This document shows, one piece after another, positions 42,775 through 51,763 of a stretch of 64,000 nucleotides of DNA; the stretch's first letter is position 1, and each line of letters begins with the position of its first letter. The notes beneath the pieces were generated by a model. The model did no database searches. It was not told the origin of the DNA and saw only the letters and a program-made list of their open reading frames with translations. The stretch comes from Nocardia asteroides (lineage in GTDB: Bacteria; Actinomycetota; Actinomycetes; Mycobacteriales; Mycobacteriaceae). Where the stretch lies: contig NZ_CP089214.1 of the NCBI RefSeq assembly GCF_021183625.1, positions 5,270,001 through 5,334,000 of the forward strand, in the 5' to 3' direction. Made by a program: the position numbers and the translations under genes.

Positions 42775-43497
42775 GTGGTGGAGAAGCGGGATCCGAGCAG
42801 CGCCCTGCGGCTGCTCTGGGGGATGGAGGCGGCGGGCACGCGCGGCCCCAAGCGCGGGCTCTCGCTGGAGGGCATCGTGGACGCGGCCATCGCGGTGGCC
42901 GACGCCGACGGCTACGCGGCGCTCTCGATGAAGCGGGTGGCGGAGGAGCTCGGCTTCACCGCCATGTCGCTCTACCGCTACGTGGATAGCAAGACGACGC
43001 TGGTCGAGCTGATGTCGGACCGGGTGATCGGGCTACCGCCCGACTCGGACCCCGCGCTCGGCTGGCGGGACGCGCTGCGACGGTGGGCGGTCAGCGAGTA
43101 CGAGCTGATCATCCGGCACCCGTGGTGGCTGGAGATTCCCATGGTGACCCCGCCGCTCGGGCCGAACAACATGGCCTGGCTGAACTCCGGCCTGACGATC
43201 CTGGAGCGCACCGGCCTGCCCGCGGGGGTCCGGCTGCGGCTGGTGATGAACCTGACGCTCTTCGTGATCGGCCGGATGCGGCTGAGCGTGGAGCTCGGCC
43301 AGGCCGACACCGAAGACGACACCTTCGACGGCCTCTTCGCGACCATGGATCCGCGGCGCTTCCCCGCCGTGCTCGCCGCCGCCGCCGAAGGCGCCTTCTC
43401 CGACGACGAGATCGACTGGGCCCGCGCCGATTTCGAGTTCGGGCTGGACCGCACGCTGGACGGCTACGAGCACTTCATCCGCGGCCTGCGGCCCTGA
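42775..43497 (+). CDS. TetR-family repressor of the DrrAB-like exporter
   Basis: 240 aa. The HTH is in GLSLEGIVDAAIAVADADGYAALSMKRVAEELGFTAMSLYRYVDSKTTLVELM. The C-terminal region, with HPWWLEIPMVTPPLGPNNMAWLNSGLTIL, fits the TetR_C_1 group that binds hydrophobic drugs. It is divergent from the ABC exporter, with the operator in between, the classical layout of a drug-efflux switch. Confidence 0.87.
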   Translation: MVEKRDPSSALRLLWGMEAAGTRGPKRGLSLEGIVDAAIAVADADGYAALSMKRVAEELGFTAMSLYRYVDSKTTLVELMSDRVIGLPPDSDPALGWRDALRRWAVSEYELIIRHPWWLEIPMVTPPLGPNNMAWLNSGLTILERTGLPAGVRLRLVMNLTLFVIGRMRLSVELGQADTEDDTFDGLFATMDPRRFPAVLAAAAEGAFSDDEIDWARADFEFGLDRTLDGYEHFIRGLRP

Positions 43498-43506
43498 CCC
43501 GGAGCG

Positions 43507-43986
43507 TCAGACCGACAGATCGCGCCGCAGCTTGGCGACGTGCCCGGTGGCGCGCACGTTGTACTGCGCGACCTCGATCTTGCCCTCCGCGTCCACCAGG
43601 AAGGTCGAGCGGATCACGCCGGTGACGGTCTTGCCGTACATGGTCTTCTCGCCGAAGGCGCCGTACGCCTTCAGCACCGCGCGGTCCGGGTCGGAGAGCA
43701 GCGGGAAGGTGAGCTGTTCGGCGTCGCGGAACTTGGCCAGTTTGGCTGGCTTGTCCGGCGAGATGCCGACGACGGCGATCCCGGCGCCGTCCAGTTCGGC
43801 CAGGCTGTCCCGGAAGTCGCAGGCCTGCTTGGTGCAGCCGGGGGTGCTGGCGGCCGGGTAGAAGTACACGACGACCTTGCGGCCGCGGTAATCGGCCAGG
43901 GAGACGGTGTTGCCGTCGGCGTCGGGCAGGCTGAAATCGGGGGCCGGGTCGCCGGGGGAGAGTCGAGTGTCGGTCACGTCCAGCAC
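43507..43986 (-). CDS. bcp: Thioredoxin-dependent peroxiredoxin Bcp
   Basis: 159 aa, or 156 from the GTG at 43977. PAPDFSLPDADGNTVSL, then VVYFYPAASTPGCTKQACDFRDS with the peroxidatic Cys in TPGCTKQAC and a second Cys five residues on (resolving, as in the alpha-type Bcp). It reduces peroxides in the cytosol with thioredoxin. It is convergent with the TetR gene, 9 nt apart, and divergent from the DUF3618 gene. Confidence 0.92.
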   Translation of the reverse strand: MLDVTDTRLSPGDPAPDFSLPDADGNTVSLADYRGRKVVVYFYPAASTPGCTKQACDFRDSLAELDGAGIAVVGISPDKPAKLAKFRDAEQLTFPLLSDPDRAVLKAYGAFGEKTMYGKTVTGVIRSTFLVDAEGKIEVAQYNVRATGHVAKLRRDLSV

Positions 43987-44097
43987 GGTAACCGAACCGG
44001 CGGACAGGATGGCTACGGATACACTCGGGCGAGTTCGTCAGGGCCTGCCGGTCTGTGCGGGCCCGCGGGCACATCGACCGACAGGAGGCGTGGAGAC

Positions 44098-44319
44098 GTG
44101 GCAAGGGACACCGAGCGGATCGAGCGTGACATCGAGGCCGCGCGCACGCGGCTGGCAGGCACGCTGGACGAGCTCGCGGTGCGGGCCGATCCGCAGCGGA
44201 TCGCCGGCGACACCAAGAACCTGGTGCTGGCCAAGCTGAACGAGCCCAAGGTCAAGTACAGCCTGATCGGCGCGGGCGCCGTCGTGGTCGGCCTGGTGCT
44301 GGTCAAGCTCTTCCGCTGA
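44098..44319 (+). CDS. DUF3618 family small membrane protein
   Basis: 73 aa from a GTG preceded by AGGAGG. The N-terminus RDTERIERDIEAARTRLAGTLDELAVRADPQRI is the DUF3618 motif, a charged helix. The C-terminus has one membrane segment (YSLIGAGAVVVGLVLVKLF). It is conserved next to bcp in Mycobacteriales. The function is unknown. A strong terminator follows. Confidence 0.88.
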   Translation: MARDTERIERDIEAARTRLAGTLDELAVRADPQRIAGDTKNLVLAKLNEPKVKYSLIGAGAVVVGLVLVKLFR

Positions 44320-44329
44320 CCCGCTGGAA

Positions 44330-44367
44330 ACGACGACACCCGGTGCCTGCGCACCGGGTGTCGTCGT
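44330..44367. terminator. Hairpin terminator after the DUF3618 gene
   Basis: ACGACGACACCCGGTGC, loop CTGC, then the perfect reverse complement, a 17-bp stem. It lies between convergent genes and can serve both. Confidence 0.88.
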
Positions 44368-44380
44368 CTCATCGGGTCGC

Positions 44381-44674
44381 TCAGACCGTCGGGCAGGCGA
44401 AGCCGTCGCCGTCCGGGTCCAGGTGCGGGCCGTAGCCCGGTTCCCCGCGGAACAGCGGCGCGCGCCCGGCGGCCTTGGCATCCTCGCAGTTGGCGAAGGC
44501 GCCGCCCGCGGAGCCGGTCTGGGTCAGACCGGCCGAGCCGGTGAGCCCGACCCCGGCGTCGATGGCGGAGGACCCGGTTCCGGCGGAACCGGTGGGCACG
44601 GCATGGGCGGCCGGAGCCGCGAGGAGCGTGAGCCCCGCGGCGGCAGCGCTGACGGTGAGCCGGCGAACGTTCAT
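44381..44674 (-). CDS. Secreted excalibur-domain protein
   Basis: 97 aa from ATG 44674 with GAGGAA upstream. A signal peptide (LTVSAAAAGLTLLAAPAAHA) is followed by a Gly/Ser/Thr-rich spacer and a C-terminal excalibur calcium-binding motif: FANCEDAKAAGRAPLFRGEPGYGPHLDPDGDGFACP with DPDGDG as the loop and Cys pair around it. Excalibur domains occur on extracellular proteins and are thought to bind calcium. Confidence 0.87.
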   Translation of the reverse strand: MNVRRLTVSAAAAGLTLLAAPAAHAVPTGSAGTGSSAIDAGVGLTGSAGLTQTGSAGGAFANCEDAKAAGRAPLFRGEPGYGPHLDPDGDGFACPTV

Positions 44675-44837
44675 GTATTCCTCTGTGGTGTGCTGCGGTG
44701 GATCGGCGTCCGAATCAGACGCCGCCCCCACTGTCGTGAGCCTCCGCCGCGTTGTCAACCGAGCCGCCCGCGAGCGGTGCCATCCAGACGCCGCCGATGA
44801 ATTCCGTCGAAACAATCCGGTGTGATACTCCTTCGAC

Positions 44838-46895
44838 ATGCACGACGATCGACCACCGGCTCTGCGCTATCGGCACGACCTGGACGGGCTGCGCGGAGTG
44901 GCGATCGCGTTGGTGGTGGTCTTCCACGTGTGGTTCGGCCGGGTTTCCGGTGGTGTCGACGTTTTCCTGGTGCTCTCCGGCTTCTTCTTCACCGGCATGC
45001 TGCTGCGCCGCGGCGCGGGCGGCGGGGTCTCGGTGCCCGCGGTCGCCGTGCGCACCCTGCGCCGGCTGCTTCCCGCGCTGCTGGTGGTGCTGATCTCGGT
45101 GGCGGCCTGGGCGGTGGCGACGCTGCCGTACACCCAGTGGACGGAGCTCTCCCGGCAGCTGCTCGCCTCGGTCTTCTACTACCAGAACTGGCAGCTGGCC
45201 AGCGCCGCCGCCGACTACCTCGCCGCCGACCCATCGGTGAGCCCGCTGCAGCACCTGTGGTCGATGGCGGTGCAGGGCCAGTTCTACCTGGCCGTGCTGC
45301 TGCTGATCGCGTTCGTCGCGCTGGTCTGCCGCCGGGTGCTGCGCAGGCCGCGGCTGCTCCGCCCCGCGGTCGGGGTGCTGGTCGCCATCGGTGCGGCGGC
45401 GTCGTTCTGGTACGCCGCCACCCGCCCGGCCGTCGAGCAGGACTGGACCTACTACGACAGCGCGGCACGGGCGTGGGAGCTGCTGGCGGGCGCGCTGCTC
45501 GCGGTGCTGCTGGCCTCGGGGTCGCTGCCGACCGGCCGGGTGGCCCGGTTCCTGCGCGCGCTGCTCGCGCTCGGCGGGCTGGCGGCGGTGCTCGCCTGCG
45601 GCCTGCTCTTCGACGGGGCGCAGCAGTTCCCCGGCCCGGCTGCGCTCTTCCCGGTGCTCGCCACCGTCGCGCTGATCGTGGCCGGGGCGGGGGAGCGCCC
45701 GCCCGCGATCTCCCGGCTGCTCGCCGCCTGGCCCTTCGTGGAACTCGGCGCCATCGCCTACGCGCTCTACCTGTGGCACTGGCCGCTGCTCATCGGCGCG
45801 CTGATCTACACCGGCTCCGGCGGCGCCGGGGTCGGCAGCGGGATGGTGGTGGTGGGGCTCGCGCTGCTGCTCGCGGTGCTGACCAGGCACGGGATCGAGG
45901 AGCCGCTGCGGCAGCGCTCGGACCGGCGGGCCGGGGCGCCGGTGCTGGTGCGGCGCGGGATCGGCGCGGTGGTCGCGCTGGCCGGGGTGACGGTGCTCGG
46001 CGCCGCCTGGTTCTGGCAGGCCGTGCTCTTCGACAACGAAAGGCCGCTCAGCGCACTGGATCCCGTGGTCTACCCGGGTGCCGACGCGCTGGTCGCCGGG
46101 GTCGCGGCGCCGCCGGCCGCGGTCCGGCCGTCGATGCTGGAGGCCCCGCGCGACGTCCCCGCCTCGACCACCGACGGCTGCATCTCGGATTGGCACACCA
46201 CCGCGGTGGTCACCTGCGACTACGGCGACCCCGACGGCGAGCGGACCATCGCCGTCGTCGGCAACTCGCACGCCGAGCACTGGCTCACCGCGCTGGACGC
46301 CATCGGCCGGGCGCGCGGCGTGCGGATCGCGGTCTACCTCAAGATGGGCTGCTCGCTGAACCTGCGCGAGGACTCGCTCTACCGCGGCGAGCCGATCTCG
46401 GACTGCCGCGACTGGTCCCGCGCGGTGCTGGACCAGCTCACCGTGGACCGTCCGGACTGGGTCTTCACCACCGCGACCGCCCCGGTCTGGCCGGTCGGCG
46501 GCGACGAGGTGCCGCAGGGCTTCGTCGAGGTGTGGGGCGCGCTGGCCGAGCGCGACCTGCGCGTGCTCGCGGTGCGCGACACCCCCTGGCTGCGCACCGC
46601 GTACGGCCGCTACAGCGCGGTCGACTGCCTCGCCGCGGGCGGCACCGCGGAGAGCTGCGGCATGTCGCGTGCCGACGCGCTCGCCCCGGTCAACCCCGCG
46701 CTCGAACCCGCCGCAGGCTTCCCGAACGTGCACCTGCTCGACCTGAGCGACGCGGTGTGCGGGCCGTACGTGTGCCGGGTGGTCGAGGGCAATGTGCTCG
46801 TGTACCACGACGAGCACCACCTGACCGCCAGCTACGTCCGCACCCTGACGCCGGAGCTGGAGCGGCAGATCGGCGCCGGGACCGGGCTGTGGTGA
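44838..46895 (+). CDS. Acyltransferase-3 / SGNH cell-surface O-acyltransferase
   Basis: 685 aa. The N-terminal half is an acyltransferase-3 membrane domain (RYRHDLDGLRGVAIALVVVFH with the conserved His, then SGGVDVFLVLSGFF and about ten hydrophobic segments). The C-terminal ~230 residues form an SGNH domain: VVGNSHAEHW carries the Ser block and VYHDEHHLTASY the Asp-His pair. Such OafA-type proteins O-acetylate surface polysaccharides or glycolipids. The MarR gene starts 19 nt after its stop, on the same strand. Confidence 0.88.
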   Translation: MHDDRPPALRYRHDLDGLRGVAIALVVVFHVWFGRVSGGVDVFLVLSGFFFTGMLLRRGAGGGVSVPAVAVRTLRRLLPALLVVLISVAAWAVATLPYTQWTELSRQLLASVFYYQNWQLASAAADYLAADPSVSPLQHLWSMAVQGQFYLAVLLLIAFVALVCRRVLRRPRLLRPAVGVLVAIGAAASFWYAATRPAVEQDWTYYDSAARAWELLAGALLAVLLASGSLPTGRVARFLRALLALGGLAAVLACGLLFDGAQQFPGPAALFPVLATVALIVAGAGERPPAISRLLAAWPFVELGAIAYALYLWHWPLLIGALIYTGSGGAGVGSGMVVVGLALLLAVLTRHGIEEPLRQRSDRRAGAPVLVRRGIGAVVALAGVTVLGAAWFWQAVLFDNERPLSALDPVVYPGADALVAGVAAPPAAVRPSMLEAPRDVPASTTDGCISDWHTTAVVTCDYGDPDGERTIAVVGNSHAEHWLTALDAIGRARGVRIAVYLKMGCSLNLREDSLYRGEPISDCRDWSRAVLDQLTVDRPDWVFTTATAPVWPVGGDEVPQGFVEVWGALAERDLRVLAVRDTPWLRTAYGRYSAVDCLAAGGTAESCGMSRADALAPVNPALEPAAGFPNVHLLDLSDAVCGPYVCRVVEGNVLVYHDEHHLTASYVRTLTPELERQIGAGTGLW

Positions 46896-46913
46896 GCGCT
46901 CTAGGATGCGGGA

Positions 46914-47369
46914 ATGGTCCGATGGCTCTCCGATGACGAACAGACCACCTGGCAGGCCTTCATCCGGCTGAACCAGCGGCTGGACGCGGCCATCGCGCAG
47001 GGGCTGGCCAAGCACGGATTGTCCACGCCGGACTACGAACTCATGGTCGCGCTCTCCGCCGCGCCGGACGGCGCGCTGCGCGCCAAGGATCTGGCGGCCG
47101 AGGTGTGCTGGGAGAAGAGCAGGCTCTCCAAGCACCTGGCCCGGATGGCCGGGCGCGGGCTGGTCGAGCGCAAGCCGGTGGCCGACGACGCCCGCGGCGT
47201 GCTCGTCGTCCTCACCGAGCAGGGCAGGAGCACGCTGGAGCTGGCCGCGCCGAGCCACGTCGAGCTGGTGCGCAGGCTCTTCGTGGACGCGCTCAGCGCG
47301 GACGAGGCGCGCTCGCTGCGCTCGCTCGCGGCCAAGGTGGTGACCCGCTCGGAGGCCGAGGTGCTGTGA
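46914..47369 (+). CDS. MarR-family transcriptional regulator
   Basis: 151 aa. Winged-helix layout: WQAFIRLNQRLDAAIAQGLAKHGLSTPDYELMVALS, then LRAKDLAAEVCWEKSRLSKHLARMAGRGLVERKPVADDARGVLVVLTEQGRS, with the DxR turn of the wing in DDARG. Lone Cys in EVCWEKS could sense oxidants, which is speculation. Its targets are unknown; it may be in one operon with the acyltransferase. Confidence 0.88.
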   Translation: MVRWLSDDEQTTWQAFIRLNQRLDAAIAQGLAKHGLSTPDYELMVALSAAPDGALRAKDLAAEVCWEKSRLSKHLARMAGRGLVERKPVADDARGVLVVLTEQGRSTLELAAPSHVELVRRLFVDALSADEARSLRSLAAKVVTRSEAEVL

Positions 47370-47372
47370 CGC

Positions 47373-47687
47373 TCAGTTCCATGGCGTCACCGGCGGTTTG
47401 ACCCACAGCAGCTTCTCGTCGGCGTGCGGCCGCCCGGCCGCCGGGTGGTTCGGGTGCCTGGCGGCCCACGCGTCCTTCTCGGCCAGCAGCTCGGCGGCCA
47501 CGTCCCAGGTCTCGCCGGTGCTCGGCGGGTTGGTGCCTGCCGCCCGCGCCAGCTTGCGCCGCGCGGCGGGGGCGAGGGCGCGCAGCTCGGCCGCGGTGAT
47601 ACCGCGGTCCCACAGGTAGGCGGCGAGCGCGCGGGCCTTCTCCGCCCGGCTGCGGGCGGCGTGATCGTTGTGCGTGTAGTCGGGCAT
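47373..47687 (-). CDS. Hypothetical small basic protein
   Basis: 104 aa from an ATG at 47687. The sequence MPDYTHNDHAARSRAEKARALAAYLWDRGITAAELRALAPAARRKLARAAGTNPPSTGETWDVAAELLAEKDAWAARHPNHPAA resembles a short conserved protein of Nocardia and Rhodococcus with a helical, possibly DNA-binding segment. No function is known to me. It ends 3 nt from the MarR stop (convergent). Confidence 0.65.
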   Translation of the reverse strand: MPDYTHNDHAARSRAEKARALAAYLWDRGITAAELRALAPAARRKLARAAGTNPPSTGETWDVAAELLAEKDAWAARHPNHPAAGRPHADEKLLWVKPPVTPWN

Positions 47688-47715
47688 CGCGGACAGTATG
47701 GCGAGCCCCACCGAC

Positions 47716-48318
47716 TCAGTAGGCGCCGTGCACGTTGTCCATCGAGCCGTAGGTGTGCGCGGCGTAGTTGCAGGCGGCCACGATATTGGCGACCGGGTCC
47801 CAGACGTCGAACGGCGTGCCCGGGACGTGGAACTTGGCGAAGGTCGGGTCGATCACCTGGAGCAGCCCCTTCGACGGGATGCCCGCGGCGGCGTTCGAGT
47901 CGTAGAGGTTGATCGCCCGCGGGTTGCCGGTCGACTCGCGCATGATGTTGCGGTGGATCGACTCGTAGCTGCCCGGGATGCCGTTGGCGTGCATCACGTC
48001 GAGCGCCTGGCTGATCCAGCCGTGCAGGTTGTCCGGGTAGAAGGCGGTCGCCGCCCGCATCTCGGCCTGCTCCACCAGCGGCGCGGCGGCGGGCAGCACC
48101 TCGGCCACGGGCGCGGCGGCGGGCTGGGCGGCCTGCGCCTGCTCGGCGGCGGCGGGCTGCTGGTCGGCGATCAGGGCGATGCGCGACGGCACGCTGTTGT
48201 CGGCCACCGAGACGGCGGAGGACGCGCAGACGGCGACCACGCCCGCGGCCGCTACCGCGCCGGTGATGCTCTCGCGCAGGGTGGGGCGCCGCAGGGTGGA
48301 CAATCGTGAGTCGGGCAT
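47716..48318 (-). CDS. Secreted lytic transglycosylase (SLT domain)
   Basis: 200 aa from ATG 48318. Residues 17-40 form a signal or anchor segment (TGAVAAAGVVAVCASSAVS). An Ala/Pro-rich spacer precedes the C-terminal SLT domain: IHRNIMRESTGNPRAINLYDSNAAAGIPSKGLLQVIDPTFAKF, in which MRESTGNP holds the catalytic Glu and SKGLLQ the conserved GLLQ. It cleaves peptidoglycan outside the cell, as Rpf-related enzymes of this order do. A long untranslated upstream region (about 380 bp to the next gene) has hairpins and may be regulatory. Confidence 0.87.
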   Translation of the reverse strand: MPDSRLSTLRRPTLRESITGAVAAAGVVAVCASSAVSVADNSVPSRIALIADQQPAAAEQAQAAQPAAAPVAEVLPAAAPLVEQAEMRAATAFYPDNLHGWISQALDVMHANGIPGSYESIHRNIMRESTGNPRAINLYDSNAAAGIPSKGLLQVIDPTFAKFHVPGTPFDVWDPVANIVAACNYAAHTYGSMDNVHGAY

Positions 48319-48560
48319 GCGAATTCGATTCCTTGCTTCGGTCGGTGACGGGCCCCGAACCCGATTCCGGGCAGCACCGATCGACCGGCCGCTCGGCCGG
48401 TTCATGATTCGTGGTGCGGGGTTTTCCGGTGTCTCCGGACGATGTGCTCTTGTCGGGTTCTGTTGTCGGGGACCTACGTCCCACTCCTACTCGAACGGAG
48501 CTCGGCCGCTCGGGCCAGATTGCAGAATGGTCACGAAAGGTTAACGGAAGGTGAACGAGA
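48319..48560 (-). other. Structured leader upstream of the transglycosylase gene
   Basis: No gene is visible at 48319-48698. Read on the minus strand, the leader contains the hairpin ACCGGCCGAGCGGCCGGT, the stretch CCGGAAAACCCC and a closing GGGGCCCGTCACCGACC about 20 nt from the start codon. This is loosely like a c-di-AMP (ydaO) riboswitch, which in actinobacteria often precedes cell-wall hydrolase genes, but the conserved core is not convincing. Confidence 0.25.
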
Positions 48561-48698
48561 TCCGTCTCGATGGCGTTGGAGCATGATCGAATCCAGCACC
48601 CGTGCCGGAAATCGCGCCGTGACCGGGGTGGATAGAAGTAAACGCCTTGTGCGTAGCGTCACAGAATTACAACGGTGACGATTCGCGTTTCGCGGGTT

Positions 48699-49125
48699 TC
48701 AGCCCGGGAGGGAGAGGTCGATGGCGAGTTCGAACGCGGGTGTATCGATCCGGATCGGCGTCGCCGGAGTGCCCGTGCCGCCGAAGTCGCAGTGCCCGCT
48801 CGGCGCGATCGCCATCGCGCGGCCGTCCGCGCCGGGGAGTGTTATCCGCGCCGCACCGTACAGCTCGACGCCGTCCAGCGGCAGCAGGTCGTGCACCCAG
48901 GGTGCCAGGTACGGCTTCGCGACCACCGTCGTCGCCTCCAGGCTCTCGTCGATGCGTACCGGCGGCACCTGGACCGGCGAGAACTCCGGTGTGAGGTTCC
49001 GCGCCGGATCGATCCCGGCCCCGTTGGCGGGGTTGCCCGTAATCGGGCGCCGCCGCCTGCGCGCTCCCCGCCGCGAGCCCGCCCGCGATCACCCCCGCCG
49101 CGATGATCCCCGCCACGATTCGCAT
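48699..49125 (-). pseudogene. Small secreted protein, frameshifted after the signal peptide
   Basis: From ATG 49125 the frame gives RIVAGIIAAGVIAGGLAAGSAQA, a clean signal peptide, then turns into nonsense. In the next frame a good domain begins with TGNPANGAGIDPARNLTPEF and runs to a stop at 48699 through VHDLLPLDGVELYGAARITL and SGHCDFGGTG. Removing one base from the CCC/GGG at 49045-49047 would join them. I see no family match. It is either a recently broken gene or a sequencing error. Confidence 0.65.
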
Positions 49126-49201
49126 GGTCTCGATTGTCGCCGTGCAGTCGGGGCGGCGCGAGCATTGCGCTCGGGCCGATCCGGGCCCGGCTGTCGGCGC
49201 A

Positions 49202-49783
49202 CTACCCCGCGCTCTCGACCTGCTCCGCGACCCACTCGCGGGTGACCGGCCGCAGCTCGTGCGCATCCAGCCCGACGTGAATCTGCCGCCCCCGCACCTT
49301 GACCTCCGAGTGCGTATGCCCGTGCAGCAGAAACTGCCCGATATCCGGAACCCGCCACTCCTCGAACCGATTCTCCGGCGTGTGATCCCCCTCCGGATCG
49401 AACCGGAACGGAAAGTGCGACAGCGTCACCCGCTGCCCCCCGATCTTGTGCACCGCCGTCTGCTGCACCGAGGCGAAGCCGCCCGCCAGGTAGGTCGCCT
49501 GCCAGGCGGCGGCGCGCGACCGCATCGGGTGGCACCCGTCATGGTTCCCGGTGATCAGGTGCTTCTCGCCCGGGCGGCGGGCGATCCACTCCAGTGCCGC
49601 GGTCTCCTGCCGTTTACCGCCGACGGAGATGTCGCCGAGCACCCACACCCGCTCGTCGGGCCCGACGAGCGCGTCCCAGCGCCGGGCCAGCTCCTCGTCG
49701 TGGGCGGGGATGTCGGGGAAGCCGCGCAGCTCGGACAGCAGCCGATGGCCGATGTGCAGATCGGCGGTGTACCAGTCGATCAC
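49202..49783 (-). CDS. Calcineurin-like metallophosphoesterase
   Basis: 193 aa from a GTG. The metal-binding blocks are in order: ADLHIGH, VLGDISVGG, ITGNHDG, LSHFPF and LHGHTHSE. The small size and DLHIGH suggest the group of bacterial phosphoesterases related to YfcE-like or Nudix-neighbour proteins; the substrate is not readable. It lies next to an insertion sequence (from 49896), whose entry did not damage it. Confidence 0.88.
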   Translation of the reverse strand: MIDWYTADLHIGHRLLSELRGFPDIPAHDEELARRWDALVGPDERVWVLGDISVGGKRQETAALEWIARRPGEKHLITGNHDGCHPMRSRAAAWQATYLAGGFASVQQTAVHKIGGQRVTLSHFPFRFDPEGDHTPENRFEEWRVPDIGQFLLHGHTHSEVKVRGRQIHVGLDAHELRPVTREWVAEQVESAG

Positions 49784-49895
49784 ATCGGCCTTCCCTATGG
49801 AACGTGCCGTAGTTCGATAGCTGACCTGCGGCTGTTCTGCATCGTACTCACTTCGGTCACAGAGCCACGCGCCGTTCGAGCACCCTAAAAGGGAA

Positions 49896-50742
49896 TCCCG
49901 TAAGTCCTGTAGGGCTGTGCAGGCTGGCGTCGGATCCCAGGATCAGGCGGTGCGGGCGAGGTTGGCCACCCGGGCGACTCCGGCTATCGCATCTGCTACT
50001 CCGTTGCCGTGCTGGCGGCAGTCATGCAGGATCTTGCAGGTCTTCATCCGCGCCAGGACGTGCTCGACCCGTGCGCGGACCCGCCGTTGGGGGCGTTGTG
50101 TTCCTGTTTCCAGGCGGGCAGTTCGCGTTTCGGTGGCTTGCGGTGCGGGATGATCGCGGTCGTGCCCTGGTAACCGCCGTTGGCGATTACTGTCGCGTTG
50201 CGGCAGGAATGAACCGCGCCAGACTCAGCGTAGGCCCGGCAGTCGTTGCGGTTGCCCGGCAGCGGTCGCCCGAGCGCGACCACGAGTTCGGTGTCGGCGT
50301 CGATGACGACCTGGTGATTGATCGAGTACCGATAGTTCTTCGACTGCGCGGCGATGCCGCGGTCGCGGGTCGGGATCAGGGTGCCGTCCACGATCAGCAC
50401 CGCCCCGCGCGGGAAACGGGCCCGGGGTCGCAGTGTCAGGGCGGGGCCGAGGTCGTCGATCACCCGGGCCGTCGCCGACTTCGAGATGCCGAATACTGCG
50501 GCGAGCTGGCGCATGGTCAGTTTCGTGCGCCAGTAGCAGGCCACCAGCAGGACCCGGTCCTCGAACCCGAGTGCCAAGGGCCGGCCTCGCAGCGGCCGGT
50601 CGGCGCCTTCGCTTCGCAAGGCGGTGATCAGCCGGGTGAACTTGCGGTCGCAGCCTACTGAACAGCTCCACCATCACCGGATCAGACGCCGAGATCAGCG
50701 CCACGACAGCACATTACCGTTGCCCCGCAACGACTTACGGGA
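49896..50742 (-). mobile_element. Insertion sequence C (IS5 family, inactivated)
   Basis: Ends are TCCCGTAAGTC and its reverse complement GACTTACGGGA; the inner part of the repeat is partly conserved. About 847 bp. No clear target duplication is seen. The transposase gene carries two frameshifts. The next IS begins 8 nt beyond. Confidence 0.75.
49943..50704 (-). pseudogene. Transposase of IS C, two frameshifts
   Basis: The protein begins ALISASDPVMVELFSR. After one extra base it continues in another frame with FTRLITALRSEGADRPLRG, KLTMRQLAAVFGISKSATARVI, VDGTLIPTRDR, YSINHQVVID and GNRNDCRAY. Near HNAP a second shift leads to QRRVRARVEHVLARMKTCK and the end at 49943. The DDE_Tnp_4-type residues are present across the pieces, so the gene was functional before the two shifts. 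Confidence 0.78.
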
Positions 50743-50750
50743 CAGCCTCT

Positions 50751-51763
50751 ACGACCTCGTGCATGATTGGCGCCTCGGGCTGAGATGATCTTGGTGTGGG
50801 TCGTGGGGCCGCGTTGCGGCGCGGCGGGTGACGGGTCTGCCGGTGGAGTTGATCGCAGGGTTGGCGGCCGAGGTGGAGCCGGTATGGCGAGCACGTCAGG
50901 AAGCGCGGCGCGCTGTGCGGGTCCGCGCCCCAGGCGCCGGTACTCGGTATAAGCTGGTCTTCCTCGACCGGCTTCTGGTGACACTGGTCCACCTTCGCCA
51001 CGGAGTCACCCACGACGTGCTCGCGGCATGGTTCGATGTGGATCGCTCCACGGTGACCCGCGCGATCGGTGAGATCCGGCCGATCCTGGCCGAGCGCGGC
51101 TGCCGCGCTGGAAACTGCACCCGGCTGCGCACGCTCGATGAAGTCGTTGAGTTCCTGGGCGCGGCAGCCGATTACGCGATCATGGACGCGACCGAGGTCC
51201 GTGTTCGCCGACCTGCCGCGCGAGCGCTGAGCCGGGACAAGTTCGTGTCCGGCAAGTCGCGACAGAACGCGATCAAGACCCTGGTGATCACCGACTCCGT
51301 GGGAAGGCTGCTGTTCTGTGGCGCCACCGCACCCGGATCGGTCGCCGACATCACCCAGGCGCGGCGCAGTGGCTTGCCCGGAATGCTCGCCGGGTCCGGT
51401 GCCCGGGTCTTGGCCGACGCCGGCTACCAGGGCCTGGGCACCCAGAACGGTGGTGCGGTGATAACCCCACCGCACCGCAAGATGCGACGCAACCCGCCAG
51501 CCTGGTACGAGCAGCTCTACCGAGAACAGCGTAAAGCACACTCGCGCCTACGGATTCGTGTCGAACATGCCATCGCACACCTAAAGAACTGGCGCTCACT
51601 GTCGCGCCACCTGCCCCGCCGCGCGTCTTTCGCGCACAACATCCTCGCCGCGGCGGGACTGCTGTCGGACTTCCAGCACGTCAGCCGCCCGCAGTCAACG
51701 TAGTGAGCCCGCGCTCCGGCGTCGCCCGAGCGCGTTCTCTCCGCAACCATGCACGAGGTCGTT
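50751..51763 (+). mobile_element. Insertion sequence D (IS5 family, DDE_Tnp_4 type)
   Basis: 1013 bp with ACGACCTCGTGCATG at the left end and its reverse complement at the right end. No target duplication is obvious. It abuts IS C (8-nt gap), so one probably inserted next to the other. Confidence 0.8.
50828..51703 (+). CDS. Transposase of IS D
   Basis: 291 aa from a GTG. It has an N-terminal HTH (GVTHDVLAAWFDVDRSTVTRAI) and the DDE_Tnp_4 catalytic blocks AIMDATEVRV, LADAGYQGLG and RIRVEHAIAHLKNW. It is a full-length, uninterrupted transposase, so this IS may still be mobile. Confidence 0.87.
   Translation: MTGLPVELIAGLAAEVEPVWRARQEARRAVRVRAPGAGTRYKLVFLDRLLVTLVHLRHGVTHDVLAAWFDVDRSTVTRAIGEIRPILAERGCRAGNCTRLRTLDEVVEFLGAAADYAIMDATEVRVRRPAARALSRDKFVSGKSRQNAIKTLVITDSVGRLLFCGATAPGSVADITQARRSGLPGMLAGSGARVLADAGYQGLGTQNGGAVITPPHRKMRRNPPAWYEQLYREQRKAHSRLRIRVEHAIAHLKNWRSLSRHLPRRASFAHNILAAAGLLSDFQHVSRPQST

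Noticed and set aside
48319..48698. Firm call of a ydaO riboswitch
   Set aside because: Only loose similarity; the conserved GTCAGCTAACC-type core is not present, so it is reported as a candidate leader only.
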